A stretch of 64,000 nucleotides of DNA from assembly GCF_004114975.1 (NCBI RefSeq), contig NZ_CP030051.1:1488001-1552000 (forward strand), in the 5' to 3' direction. This document shows, one piece after another, positions 9,122 through 18,139 of this stretch. A program made the position numbers and the translations under genes. The stretch comes from Bradyrhizobium guangdongense. GTDB taxonomy: Bacteria; Pseudomonadota; Alphaproteobacteria; Rhizobiales; Xanthobacteraceae. Below the pieces are notes generated by a model. The model saw only the letters and a program-made list of their open reading frames with translations, ran no database searches and was not told the DNA's origin. Each line of letters starts with the position of its first letter. Positions within the stretch are counted from its first letter, which is position 1.

Positions 9122-9469
9122 ATGAGCATCACCCGCAGCATCCGCACGCCCATCATGCACCGCGCCGTCGAAGCGAATGGCTTCGTCTTCCTCGGCGGCA
9201 CCATTGCCGACGACACCTCGGTCTCGATGGGCGAGCAGACCCGCAACATCCTCGGCAAGATCGCGGGCTATCTCAAGGAGGCCGGCACCGACAAGAGCCG
9301 CATCGTCAGCGCCTCGATCTTCGTCACCGATCTCTCCAGGAAGAAGGAGATGGATGCGGCCTGGACCGAGTTCTTCGGCGACGATCTGCCGACCCGCGCC
9401 ACCGTCGGCGTCGCCGATCTCGGCGGCGGCGCGCTGATCGAAGTGGTGGTAACCGCGCTGAAGGGCTGA
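9122..9469 (+). CDS. RidA-family (YjgF/YER057c) imine/enamine deaminase
   Basis: A 115-residue RidA-family protein with the typical core FLGGTIADD, YLKEAGTDKSRIV and DLPTRATVGVADL, and a final conserved GALIEVVV segment. RidA proteins are trimers that hydrolyse reactive imines and enamines to ketones. It sits 15 bases after the second DadA-like gene with AAGAGGATATC before ATG. It fits as the enzyme that clears the imine produced by the upstream oxidases. In RidA this region supplies the substrate-binding arginine, and an Arg is present in LPTRAT. Confidence 0.92.
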   Translation: MSITRSIRTPIMHRAVEANGFVFLGGTIADDTSVSMGEQTRNILGKIAGYLKEAGTDKSRIVSASIFVTDLSRKKEMDAAWTEFFGDDLPTRATVGVADLGGGALIEVVVTALKG

Positions 9470-9474
9470 TCCGC

Positions 9475-10392
9475 TTACTTCGGTTTGGCGAACATGCCGA
9501 CCAGCGTCTCGCGCAGCCAGCGCTGCGCGGGCACGGTGTCGTTGCGCTGATGCCAGAACAGGCTGACGATGCGTGGCGGTGCCTGGAGCGGTAGTGGCAT
9601 CGCGTGCAGGAACGGTGCGTGGCGGGACTCCGAGCGCAGATCGCGCGGCAGCACCGCGATGAGATCGGACTGCCGCACGGTCTCGTAGGCCGCGCTGTAA
9701 TGGTTGACGGTCGCCACCAGATTGCGCGACAGGCCGCGTGAGGCGAGGAACAGGTCGTAGGACGGCTGCGTCTTGCCCGCGAGACTCACATCGATATGCC
9801 GCGCGTTGAGGAAAGCGCGCGTGCTCAGCCGCTTCCCCGTGGCGAGCGGATGGCCGCGCCGCATGAAGCAGGCATAGTCGAGGGTCCATAGCGAGCGCGA
9901 GCGTATCGCGGCCGGTTGTTGCGCCTCGTTGACATAGACGCTCAGCACGCAGTCGACCCTGTTGTCCTCGAGCTGGTCGGCGATCTCCACGATAGTATTG
10001 GGTGCGGTGTGAACGCGGGCTTTCGGCGCAACCTTGTCCAGATGCTTCAGCAAGTTCGGCATCACCAGGGATGCCACATAGTCCGACATCGACAGAATGA
10101 ACTCGGTCTGGGCGCGGCCGGGATCGAACACCTGCTCGTCGAGCGCCCCGCGCACGGTCTCCAGCGCTTCGCCGATCGGCTCCCACAGCACCACGGCGCG
10201 CTGGGTGGGGCGAATGCCGGTGCCCGACCGCACGAACAGGGGATCGCCGAGTGCATCGCGCAGCCGCGCGAGCGCGTTGCTGACGGCAGGCTGGGTCATC
10301 GTCAGCGCGCTCGCCGCGCGCGTGACGCTGCCTTCGGTCATCAGCGCCTCGAAGACTTTCAACAAGTTGAGGTCGAGGGCGCGGAACGACAC
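9475..10392 (-). CDS. LysR-family transcriptional regulator
   Basis: A 305-residue LysR regulator read from a GTG at 10392 (VSFRALDLNLLKVFEAL). The open frame runs back to 10554, but the upstream residues show no family features and would cover the divergent promoter. The helix-turn-helix lies at about residues 20-60 (SVTRAASALTMTQPAVSNAL). The substrate domain resembles NodD/NahR-type LysR members in length and in the YxxF..H motifs. It is divergent from the MFS transporter gene and its dyad candidate lies between them. The start choice is moderately sure. Confidence 0.85.
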   Translation of the reverse strand: MSFRALDLNLLKVFEALMTEGSVTRAASALTMTQPAVSNALARLRDALGDPLFVRSGTGIRPTQRAVVLWEPIGEALETVRGALDEQVFDPGRAQTEFILSMSDYVASLVMPNLLKHLDKVAPKARVHTAPNTIVEIADQLEDNRVDCVLSVYVNEAQQPAAIRSRSLWTLDYACFMRRGHPLATGKRLSTRAFLNARHIDVSLAGKTQPSYDLFLASRGLSRNLVATVNHYSAAYETVRQSDLIAVLPRDLRSESRHAPFLHAMPLPLQAPPRIVSLFWHQRNDTVPAQRWLRETLVGMFAKPK

Positions 10393-10422
10393 ACATTCAC
10401 CATGGTGATATATTAGATCAAG

Positions 10423-10443
10423 ATTATAAATTATGACGATAAT
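10423..10443. promoter_or_regulatory. LysR-type T-N11-A dyad (ATTAT-N11-ATAAT)
   Basis: In the 119-base space between the divergent LysR (start 10392) and MFS (start 10512) genes, ATTAT and ATAAT are separated by exactly 11 bases. This is the canonical LysR box spacing. The surrounding bases are A+T-rich, unlike the flanking genes, as expected for a divergent promoter region. Confidence 0.5.
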
Positions 10444-10511
10444 GTCACTTTGTCTATGGTTCCCTCCCGAACGACGCGCGGTGCGCCGGGCCCCAATCGA
10501 GGGGGACTTCC

Positions 10512-11870
10512 ATGTCAATGATATCGGCGCGCATCGAGCGCCTTCCGTTCGCACGCTTCCACACGCACCTGCTGCTGATGGGCGGGCTCGGCTACATGTT
10601 CGACGCCATGGACGCGGCGGTGCTCGCTTTCATCCTGCCGGTGCTGCGCACGGCGTGGAATCTGTCGAGCGTTCAGATCGGCGTGCTCGGCAGCAGCACC
10701 TATATCGGCTTCCTGTTCGGCGCGTTGTTCGCCGGCACGCTCGGCGACCTGATCGGGCGCCGCGCGGTGATGATGTCTGCGCTCGCGCTCTATTGTGTGG
10801 CCTCCATCGTCAGCGCACTGGTCGACACCTGGCCGGCCTTCTTCGTCGCTCGCATCGTGGCCGGCATGGGCACGGGCGCCGAGAGCGCGATCATCGCGCC
10901 CTATCTCGCGGAATTCGTGGCGCGGCGCTACCGCGGCAGTTTCACCGGCGCATTGGCCGGCTTTTTCTCCTTCGGCTTTGTTGCGGCGGCCTTGCTCGGC
11001 TATTTCATCGTGCCTTCGTATGATAACGGCTGGCGCATCGTGCTGGTCATCACGGCGGTGCCGGTCGTCATGCTGCTATGGTGGCGCCGGGCGCTGCCGG
11101 AATCGCCGCGTTGGCTGGAAGCCCGCGGCCGCGAGAAGGAAGCCGAAGCCGTCCTCGACAAGATCGAAGCGGGTTTTGCGCGCGAGGGCCGGGTCCTGCC
11201 GCCGCCGGTGATCGAAGCTGCGGCGCCCACCGGCACCGGTGGAACGCTGCTCGCCAATTTCGCGGCGCTTCTCGCTGCCCGGCAGGCGCGCATCACCATC
11301 ATGACCTGGATCATGTGGCTTGCGATCACCTTCAGCTATTATTCCTTTTTCGTCTGGATTCCGGGCCTGCTGGTCCAGAACGGCATGAGCATCACCAAGA
11401 GCTTTGGCTATTCGATCGCGATCTACTGCGCACAGATCCCCGGCTATTTCAGCGCGGCCTGGTTCAACGAGCGCATCGGCCGGCAGGCGACGATTGCGAC
11501 CTACATGCTGCTCGGCGGCGCCAGTGCGCTCGGCCTCGCCTTCGCGCAGACCGATCAGCACATCATGCTCGCGGGAATTCTGCTGTCGCTGTTCATGAAC
11601 GGCACTTATGCCGGCGTCTATGCGTACACCGCCGAAGTCTTCCCGACGCCGATCAGGACCACTGGTGCCGGGCTTGCTTCGGCGATCGGCCGCATCGGGG
11701 CCATCGTCTCGCCGATCCTGGTCGGCTATCTCTATCCCAATTTCGGCTTCGCCGGCGTGTTCGGTGTCACCACCACGGTGTTGCTGCTCGGCGCGGTCAC
11801 CGTCGTCTTGATGGGCGTGCCGACGCGAGGGCGGTCATTGGAAGAGATCGCAGCGGGCGAGGTCGCATGA
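10512..11870 (+). CDS. MFS transporter, aromatic acid/sugar-type
   Basis: A 452-residue major facilitator with about 12 hydrophobic helices. The loop between helices 2 and 3 carries the signature GTLGDLIGRRAV (about residues 76-87), and the helix 4/5 region contains GMGTGAESAIIAPYLAEF, typical of the aromatic acid:H+ symporter and niacin/SV2-like subfamilies. The central hydrophilic loop (about 205-250) is long. ATG at 10512 lies shortly after GAGGGGGACTTCC. The stop overlaps the next gene's ATG. It probably imports the substrate of the downstream amidohydrolase; the ligand is not known. Confidence 0.88.
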   Translation: MSMISARIERLPFARFHTHLLLMGGLGYMFDAMDAAVLAFILPVLRTAWNLSSVQIGVLGSSTYIGFLFGALFAGTLGDLIGRRAVMMSALALYCVASIVSALVDTWPAFFVARIVAGMGTGAESAIIAPYLAEFVARRYRGSFTGALAGFFSFGFVAAALLGYFIVPSYDNGWRIVLVITAVPVVMLLWWRRALPESPRWLEARGREKEAEAVLDKIEAGFAREGRVLPPPVIEAAAPTGTGGTLLANFAALLAARQARITIMTWIMWLAITFSYYSFFVWIPGLLVQNGMSITKSFGYSIAIYCAQIPGYFSAAWFNERIGRQATIATYMLLGGASALGLAFAQTDQHIMLAGILLSLFMNGTYAGVYAYTAEVFPTPIRTTGAGLASAIGRIGAIVSPILVGYLYPNFGFAGVFGVTTTVLLLGAVTVVLMGVPTRGRSLEEIAAGEVA

Positions 11871-12367
11871 CCAGGACGACAGCCAAGGCCGATCCCTGGC
11901 TCGTTAGCGTTGCGGCGGCACAGAGCGAGATGGATCAGCCGGATGCGCTGTTCGCGGCGCTCGATCGCGCCCTGAAGTCGGCGATCGGGCACAAGCTGTT
12001 CACGATCCTGACCTACGAGGATGCTACCGGCGAAGCGGCACGCGTCTATTCCAACCTTCCCGGCCCCTATCCCACGGGAGGACGCAAGCGCCTGGCGCCG
12101 GGTCCGTGGACCGAAGCCGTGCTCGACCGCGGCGAAGCCTATATCGGCCGCACGCAGGACGATTTGCGCAACGTGTTCTCCGACCACCAGCTGATCGTCT
12201 CTCTCGGCTGCGAAAGCGTGCTCAACATGCCCGTGCGCTGGCGCGGGCGCACGCTCGGCTCGCTCAATCTGCTGCACGAAGCGCACTGGTACGGCGAAGA
12301 CGACGTTGCCGCGTGTCTTCCCTTTGCCCAGCTTACATTGCCGGCGCTGCTTGCGCCGGCGTCCTGA
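11867..12367 (+). CDS. GAF domain-containing protein
   Basis: A 166-residue soluble protein that is essentially one GAF domain: a start around FAALDRALKSAIGHKLFTILTYE, then the core segment CESVLNMPVRWRGRTLGSLN, and a closing hydrophobic helix. ATG at 11867 overlaps the MFS stop (ATGA). No output domain is present, so it is either a small-molecule sensor acting with another protein or a catalytic GAF-like enzyme. Such small GAF proteins are found next to transporter/amidohydrolase genes in rhizobia. The function here is unknown. Confidence 0.82.
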   Translation: MTRTTAKADPWLVSVAAAQSEMDQPDALFAALDRALKSAIGHKLFTILTYEDATGEAARVYSNLPGPYPTGGRKRLAPGPWTEAVLDRGEAYIGRTQDDLRNVFSDHQLIVSLGCESVLNMPVRWRGRTLGSLNLLHEAHWYGEDDVAACLPFAQLTLPALLAPAS

Positions 12368-12379
12368 CAGGAAATCATC

Positions 12380-13627
12380 ATGTCCAGCATCCTTTTCCAG
12401 AATGCCGCTTTGCTCGATCCGCTGCAGCCGGAACTGCTGACCGGCCATGACGTGCTGGTCGAGGGCAGCATGATCAAGGAGGTCTCGGATCGGCCGATCA
12501 AGGCGACCGCGGATCGCACCATCGATCTGAAAGGCCAGACGCTGATGCCCGGCCTGATCGACCTTCACGTGCACACCATCGCGATCGAGCTCAACCTGGC
12601 CCAGCAGGTGCACATTCCCAACGTGCTGGTGACGCTGCGTTCGACCTTGCTGCTGCGCGGCATGCTGCGCCGCGGCTTCACGACTGTTCGCGATGCTGGC
12701 GGCGCCGGCAATGCGATGAAGCAGGCGATCGAGACCGGCCTGACCGACGGTCCGCGGCTGTTCGTGTCCGGCCGCGCGCTCAGCCAGACCGGCGGCCACG
12801 GCGACATGCGGGTGCGCTCGGATTACCTCGCCAGCGATACGGCCTGTCCTTGCTGCGTGCGCGTCGGTGCGCTAGCGCGCGTAGCCGACGGTGTCGATGG
12901 CGTGCGCAAGGCGGTGCGCGAAGAGCTGCAGATGGGCGCCGACCAGATCAAGATCATGGCCTCGGGCGGCGTCGCCTCGCCGACCGATCCGGTCGGGGCC
13001 TTCGGCTACTCCGAGGACGAGATCCGCGCCATCGTCGAGGAAGCGCAGGGCCGCCAGACCTATGTGCTCGCCCACGCCTATACCGCCGCGGCGATTGCGC
13101 GCGCGGTCCGCTGCGGCGTCCGCACCATCGAGCACGGCAATCTCGTCGATGAGCCGACCGCGCGACTGATGGCCGAGAAGGGCGCCTATGTGGTGCCGAC
13201 GCTCGTCACCTACGAAGCGTTGGCCAACGAGGGCGCGCAATACGGCCTGCCGCCCGAAAGCGTCGCCAAGATCGCTGACGTTCGCGATGCCGGCCTGCGC
13301 TCGCTCGAGATCTATCGCAAGGCCGGGGTGAAGATGGGCTATGGCAGCGATCTGCTCGGGCCGTCGCAACGCCTCCAGAGCGACGAATTCCGCATCCGGG
13401 CCGAGATTCTCGGCGCGCGCGACGTCATTGCCAGCGCCACCGTCATCGGTGCCGAGGTGCTCGGCATGGAGGGCAAGCTCGGCCGCATCGTGCCCGAGGC
13501 GTTTGCGGATCTGCTGGTCGTTGGCGGCAACCCGCTGCGCGACGTCACGTGCCTGCTCGGCCAGGGCGAGCACATCCCGCTGGTGATGAAGGCGGGGAAG
13601 GTCCAGTTCGACAGGCTGGCGGCATAG
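12380..13627 (+). CDS. Metal-dependent amidohydrolase (imidazolonepropionase/Xaa-Pro dipeptidase-like)
   Basis: A 415-residue amidohydrolase. The first metal site HxH is in GLIDLHVHT (about residues 57-65), a candidate bridging lysine is in DQIKIMASGGVASPTDP (about 191-207), and further ligands are in VLAHAYT, TIEHGNLVD and GYGSDL. This pattern is that of the prolidase-like Sgx9260/imidazolonepropionase-related group that hydrolyses N-acyl or dipeptide-like compounds. GGAAATCATC precedes ATG. It closes the MFS-GAF operon; the transporter probably brings in its substrate. A specific substrate cannot be given. Confidence 0.86.
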   Translation: MSSILFQNAALLDPLQPELLTGHDVLVEGSMIKEVSDRPIKATADRTIDLKGQTLMPGLIDLHVHTIAIELNLAQQVHIPNVLVTLRSTLLLRGMLRRGFTTVRDAGGAGNAMKQAIETGLTDGPRLFVSGRALSQTGGHGDMRVRSDYLASDTACPCCVRVGALARVADGVDGVRKAVREELQMGADQIKIMASGGVASPTDPVGAFGYSEDEIRAIVEEAQGRQTYVLAHAYTAAAIARAVRCGVRTIEHGNLVDEPTARLMAEKGAYVVPTLVTYEALANEGAQYGLPPESVAKIADVRDAGLRSLEIYRKAGVKMGYGSDLLGPSQRLQSDEFRIRAEILGARDVIASATVIGAEVLGMEGKLGRIVPEAFADLLVVGGNPLRDVTCLLGQGEHIPLVMKAGKVQFDRLAA

Positions 13628-13733
13628 CGCCGCCGCTGCAAACATAACGAAGATGTCATGATTGGGGGGCGCCGCGGCGCTTTGACGCACGGCGGTTTCC
13701 GTTTATCAGTAGGGGACACGGCTGGAATGCCCA

Positions 13734-14453
13734 ATGTCCTCGCAGACGAACAACAACAAGCTGGCGATTAGATTTCGCTGCCCTCGGGAGCTGGAAGGGC
13801 TGCTGCCGCATCCCATGCCGGCCAATGTTGGCGTTCCCGACTGGCTCAAGTTGATGCCGACGACGGCGTTCAGCGCTCTCAACCAGCAGGACGACGACAC
13901 CGTGAAGCGCTGCCCGCCTTTCATCGACGCGATGACCTGCGGCTTCCTGATCCCCCTGATCTGCGATCTCAAGGTCGAGGACGGCGAGATCGTCTGGGAC
14001 AATGACATCCCGCCCGGCGGAGAGATCGATTTTCCGCGCTCACCGATCAGCTTCCACGATGAGGGCCAGCTCACCGGCTCCCCGCTGTTCGAAGGCGATC
14101 GCTTTGTCATCAAGTTTCACAATCTCTGGACCATCGAGGCGCCGGAAGGCTATGCGCTGTTCTTCACGCATCCGGTTAACCGCTTCGATCTGCCGTTCAC
14201 GACGCTGAGCGGCCTCGTCGATTGCGATCGCTATCACGACAGCTGGATCCACTTTCCCGCGCACTGGCACAACACCGGCTTTCGCGGCGTGCTGCCCAAG
14301 GGCACGCCGATCGCGCAATGTATCCCGGTCAAGCGCGAGAACTGGACCGGGCAGACTTCCGCCTTCACTGAGGACGAGGCGCAGAAGGTTCATGCCTTGC
14401 GCTCCGCGCTCAAGCGCGAGCCGGGCCTGTATCGGCGGAAGTTCAGGGCGTAG
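13734..14453 (+). CDS. Conserved hypothetical protein (possibly DUF6065)
   Basis: A 239-residue soluble protein with no signal peptide or membrane segment. It is rich in aromatic and acidic residues, with motifs such as FHNLWTIEAPEGYALFFTHP and IHFPAHWHNTGFRGVLPKG. The shape (short beta-rich domain, PxxW segments, a proline-rich cap) resembles the DUF6065 family, but I offer this only as a candidate. The start at 13734 is the first ATG in frame. It ends tail to tail with the TPR gene, overlapping by 11 bases. Upstream is a 106-base gap after the amidohydrolase. Confidence 0.6.
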   Translation: MSSQTNNNKLAIRFRCPRELEGLLPHPMPANVGVPDWLKLMPTTAFSALNQQDDDTVKRCPPFIDAMTCGFLIPLICDLKVEDGEIVWDNDIPPGGEIDFPRSPISFHDEGQLTGSPLFEGDRFVIKFHNLWTIEAPEGYALFFTHPVNRFDLPFTTLSGLVDCDRYHDSWIHFPAHWHNTGFRGVLPKGTPIAQCIPVKRENWTGQTSAFTEDEAQKVHALRSALKREPGLYRRKFRA

Positions 14454-15291
14454 CGACGCGCTCGGGTTCGCGTTCCAGGAATTTCGCCGCCGCGCTCGGA
14501 CGGAAGAAGAAGCGGCCACGCGAGGAGGTCGCCATCGCCAGCGCGACGCGTCCGAGCATATGCGGCCGTCCCCGCAACACCGCGCGCAGCGCGGCCTCGC
14601 CGCTGCCGCGCTCACCAAGCTCCATCAGGCAGACCGCGAGATTGGCGCGGGACAGCAGGTCGTCGGGGCGAAGCCCGAGCGCGTGGCGGTAGGTGTCGGC
14701 AGCCTCCGCGTAGGCTCCATCGAGAAGCGCGGCCCGGGCGAGCTCGGTCAGGATATCGGTGCGTCCGGGCGCGGCAGAGCGCGCAGCCGTCAGGACACGG
14801 CGCGCTTCGCCGCGCTTGTTGTTGCGTAAATGCATGCGGCCGAGGTCGAGTTGCAGATCGACGCTGGCAGGCGCGAGCGCAAGGGCTTGCTCCATGATCC
14901 CGACCGCGGCGCCGATATCGCCGCAATTCGCGATCTGGCCGGCCAACTCCTGAAACGCCGGCAGATAGGGCGGGCGGCGGGCGGCGGTCTTGCGCAATTG
15001 CGCGATTCCGTCAGGTGTCCGGCCCACGCCGCATAATGCGTGGCCGAGCAGTGTCTCGATTTCCGGATCGTCATTGCGCTTGGCCGCCCGCTCGAGCGGC
15101 GTGATCGCCTCGTCCGTTCGGCCGAGGCCAATCAGCGCATGCGCCAGGATCATCACCGCATTGCGGTCGCTGCGATTGGATTTGAGGGCTTCGCCGGCGA
15201 GCTGCCTTGCGACGTCGAATTGCTTGGCGCGCAGCGCCATGAAGGCTTGTTGCAGCAGTTGGGCGAAGGCGTTGTTCTGCCTGCCGTTCAC
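14443..15291 (-). CDS. TPR repeat protein
   Basis: A 282-residue protein composed almost entirely of tetratricopeptide repeats, for example ALIGLGRTDEAITPLERAAK, LALAPASVDLQLDLGRMHLR and AYAEAADTYRHALGLRPDDL. It starts with GTG at 15291, preceded by AGAGG eight bases upstream. There is no signal peptide. TPR proteins scaffold protein complexes; nothing nearby identifies its partner. The overlap of 11 bases with the convergent gene at 13734 means there is no room for a separate terminator. Confidence 0.85.
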   Translation of the reverse strand: MNGRQNNAFAQLLQQAFMALRAKQFDVARQLAGEALKSNRSDRNAVMILAHALIGLGRTDEAITPLERAAKRNDDPEIETLLGHALCGVGRTPDGIAQLRKTAARRPPYLPAFQELAGQIANCGDIGAAVGIMEQALALAPASVDLQLDLGRMHLRNNKRGEARRVLTAARSAAPGRTDILTELARAALLDGAYAEAADTYRHALGLRPDDLLSRANLAVCLMELGERGSGEAALRAVLRGRPHMLGRVALAMATSSRGRFFFRPSAAAKFLEREPERVATP

Positions 15292-15508
15292 GAATTGGCC
15301 TCTTGGTTGCGATCCGGGCTTTGTTCGCCTCTATCGCGCGCAATGCGAAGCGTCCATCAACGAGTTCGTGAGGCATTGGGGCGTCGCCGGACATGCGGCT
15401 TGATCTCGCCGCCCGGCGGTATTATGAGCAGGCTCTCAATGAGGATATCCGCAGCCATGGATTTTACCCCGACCGCAATGCTCATCCGCTTTGCTCACGG
15501 GGGATTCC

Positions 15509-17113
15509 ATGCCTGCTTCAATCATCCTGTCGCGCCTGTCGCTGTCCACGCCTGACGGTCGCTCGCTTCTCTCCAACCTTGATCTGACCTTCGGCACAGA
15601 GCGTGCCGGCCTCGTCGGCCGCAATGGCGTCGGCAAGACGACGTTGCTCGCCGCGATCACGGGCGAGCAGGTTCCGCAGTCGGGACGCGTTGTTGTCAAC
15701 GGCACCGTCGGGCTTCTGCGCCAGGACGCCCAGCTTCGTGCTGGCCTGAGGGTCGTCGACCTCTTCGGCGCGGGCGCTGCGCTGGACCTGCTCCACCAGG
15801 CCGAGCGCGGCGATGCTTCGGCCGAGGAGCTCAGTGAGGTCGACTGGACCCTCGAGGCGCGGCTCGCAAAAGCGCTTGGCCGCGTCGGCTTTGATATCGC
15901 GACAGACACGGAATTGGACCGCTTGTCCGGCGGGCAGGTCACGCGTGTTCGTCTCGCCGCGCTGCTCTTCGGCGAGCCGGACTTCCTGCTGCTGGACGAA
16001 CCGACCAACAATCTCGATCGTGACGGGCGCAAGGCCGTAATCGAGCTCCTGGCCGCCTGGCGAGGCGGCGCGATCGTCGTCAGCCACGATCGAGCCCTGC
16101 TTGAGACCATGGACGCGATCGTCGAGCTGACCTCGCTCGGCGCGACGCGCTATGGCGGCAATTGGAGCAGCTATCGCGCGCAGAAGGCGATCGAACTCGC
16201 CGCCGTCAGGCACGACCTCGCGCACGCCGAAAAGCATCTGTCCGAGATCGACGATAAGGCGCAGGAGGTGGCCGAGCGGAAAGCGCGCAAGGACAGCGGC
16301 GGCAAGAAGAAGCGCGCCAAAGGCGACATACCGCGGATTCTGGCAGGCACGCGTCGGGATCGAAGCGAGGACAGTGGCGGCAAGACTGCGCAGATCACCG
16401 AGAGGCGGCGCGTGGAGGCGCTCGATGCGGTCGACGCGGCGCGCCGGCGGATCGAGATTCTTCAGCCGCTGTCCGTGAAGCTGCCCTCGACGCAGTTGCC
16501 GGCAGGGCGGGAGGTCGTTTGGCTTGATCGCGTCAATGGCGGGTATCACCCGGAGCGGCCGGTCCTGCGCGATCTCTCACTCGCCATCGTCGGACCGGAG
16601 CGCGTCGCAATTGTCGGGCCCAATGGCTCCGGCAAGACGACGCTATTGAAGCTGATCGCGGGTGAACTGCGCCCCGTGTCGGGCGTCGTGAGGGTCAGGC
16701 CCGACTTCGCGCTGTTTGACCAAAAGGTCAGCCTGCTCGATCCCGCGGTCTCGATCCTCGACAACTTCAGGCGCCTCAATCCGAGAGCAGGCGTGAATGA
16801 ATGCCACGCCGCCCTGGCGCGCTTCATGTTTCGCGCCGACGCCGCCCTGCAAGTAGTCGGCGGCCTGAGCGGCGGACAGCTGTTCCGGGCGGGACTCGCC
16901 TGCGTGCTGGGCGGATCGATCCCGCCATCGTTGCTGATCCTGGACGAGCCCACCAATCATCTGGATTTGGAGTCCATCGAAGCGGTCGAAGCGGGGCTGC
17001 GGGCTTATGACGGCGCGCTGCTCGTCGTCAGTCATGACGAGACTTTCTTGGAGGCCATTGGAATCACGCGCCGGCTGGATCTCGGCGGTCAGGCCGATTG
17101 TTCGACCCCGTAG
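15509..17113 (+). CDS. ABC-F family ATP-binding protein
   Basis: A 534-residue soluble ABC-F protein with two ATPase domains and no membrane segments. Domain 1 has Walker A GRNGVGKTT (about residues 38-46), signature LSGGQVTRVRLA and LLLDEPTNNLD. Domain 2 has GPNGSGKTT, LSGGQLFRAGLA and LILDEPTNHLD. Between them lies a charged lysine-rich linker (for example SGGKKKRAKGD). ABC-F proteins bind the ribosomal E site to aid translation or give antibiotic protection. ATG at 15509 has GGGGGATTCC before it; an upstream TTG at 15491 is less likely. The 217-base gap to the divergent TPR gene probably holds both promoters. Confidence 0.88.
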   Translation: MPASIILSRLSLSTPDGRSLLSNLDLTFGTERAGLVGRNGVGKTTLLAAITGEQVPQSGRVVVNGTVGLLRQDAQLRAGLRVVDLFGAGAALDLLHQAERGDASAEELSEVDWTLEARLAKALGRVGFDIATDTELDRLSGGQVTRVRLAALLFGEPDFLLLDEPTNNLDRDGRKAVIELLAAWRGGAIVVSHDRALLETMDAIVELTSLGATRYGGNWSSYRAQKAIELAAVRHDLAHAEKHLSEIDDKAQEVAERKARKDSGGKKKRAKGDIPRILAGTRRDRSEDSGGKTAQITERRRVEALDAVDAARRRIEILQPLSVKLPSTQLPAGREVVWLDRVNGGYHPERPVLRDLSLAIVGPERVAIVGPNGSGKTTLLKLIAGELRPVSGVVRVRPDFALFDQKVSLLDPAVSILDNFRRLNPRAGVNECHAALARFMFRADAALQVVGGLSGGQLFRAGLACVLGGSIPPSLLILDEPTNHLDLESIEAVEAGLRAYDGALLVVSHDETFLEAIGITRRLDLGGQADCSTP

Positions 17114-17212
17114 AACAATGATGCCGGCCGGCGGCTGATTATCTCTCTCGGGAAAAGGGGCAAATCCGTCCGTGCCAGCCGCAGATAGCGGTCGGGACTC
17201 ACGGAGAAGCAG

Positions 17213-17953
17213 ATGTTCAACGCAAGCAAGAAAGTCGCCATTGTCACCGGGGGCTCACGCGGCATTGGCGCGGCGATCGCCGGACGGCTCGCCGCCGACG
17301 GCTTTGCCGTCGTCATCAACTATGCCGGCAGCGCGGCTGAGGCAGAAGCGCTTGCCGGAAAGATCGCGCAGGCCGGCGGCCGGGCCATCACGGCGCAGGC
17401 CGATGTCAGCGATGTGGCCGCGGTGTCTCGGATGTTCGACGCAGCGGAGAGTGCGCTCGGAGGTATCGACGTGCTCGTCAACAATGCCGGTGTCATGCGG
17501 CTCGCCGCGATTGCGGACGCCGACGATGCTGCCTTCGACAGCCAGATCGCGATCAATCTGAAAGGCACCTTCAACACGCTGCGCGAGGCGGCGCGTCGGT
17601 TGCGCAACGGCGGGCGCATCGTCAATCTGTCGTCGAGCCAGGCCGGCATCCTGTCTCCGACCTACGGCATCTATGCCGCCACCAAGGCAGCCGTCGAGGC
17701 GCTGACGCATGTGCTTGCCAAGGAACTGCGCGGCCGCAACATCACCGTGAACGCGATCGCGCCCGGGCCAACTGCAACGAAGCTCTTTCTTGACGGCAAG
17801 TCGCAGGAGCTGGTCGATCACCTCGCCAGGCTCGCGCCGCTGGAACGGCTTGGCCAGCCCGAGGACGTCGCCGCCGCGGTTGCGTTTCTTGCGGGCCCCG
17901 ACGGTGGCTGGATCAATGGTCAGGTGCTGCGCGCCAATGGCGGGATCATTTGA
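17213..17953 (+). CDS. SDR-family oxidoreductase
   Basis: A 246-residue classical short-chain dehydrogenase. The cofactor motif is TGGSRGIGAAIAGRLA (about residues 12-27), NNAG is in VLVNNAGVMRL, and the catalytic set is Ser in NLSSSQAG with YxxxK in YAATK. The C-terminus ends with the usual VLRANGGII. The basic residues after the glycine motif suggest NADP(H). It stands alone, with a 99-base gap upstream and a hairpin downstream. The substrate is unknown. Confidence 0.88.
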   Translation: MFNASKKVAIVTGGSRGIGAAIAGRLAADGFAVVINYAGSAAEAEALAGKIAQAGGRAITAQADVSDVAAVSRMFDAAESALGGIDVLVNNAGVMRLAAIADADDAAFDSQIAINLKGTFNTLREAARRLRNGGRIVNLSSSQAGILSPTYGIYAATKAAVEALTHVLAKELRGRNITVNAIAPGPTATKLFLDGKSQELVDHLARLAPLERLGQPEDVAAAVAFLAGPDGGWINGQVLRANGGII

Positions 17954-17989
17954 TCCCGCTCCGCAGGCCATGGTGACAATTCTACAAAT

Positions 17990-18019
17990 ACCCGACGCTC
18001 TGCCCCCAGCGCGTCGGGT
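17990..18019 (+). terminator. Hairpin downstream of SDR gene
   Basis: ACCCGACGC pairs with GCGTCGGGT across a 12-base loop, 36 bases after the SDR stop and before the convergent dctA end. There is no U-tract, so it may only stall polymerase or protect RNA ends. Confidence 0.4.
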
Positions 18020-18139
18020 GGAATGAATGAGTATCAATCGGTGATCCCAACGCTGGTGTTGTGACGCGTGCCGCGCCAATTGGCCACTCCGGGAAACTAC
18101 CGCGTTGGAACCGGGCTGCGCCTGTTTGCGCGCCCGCCT

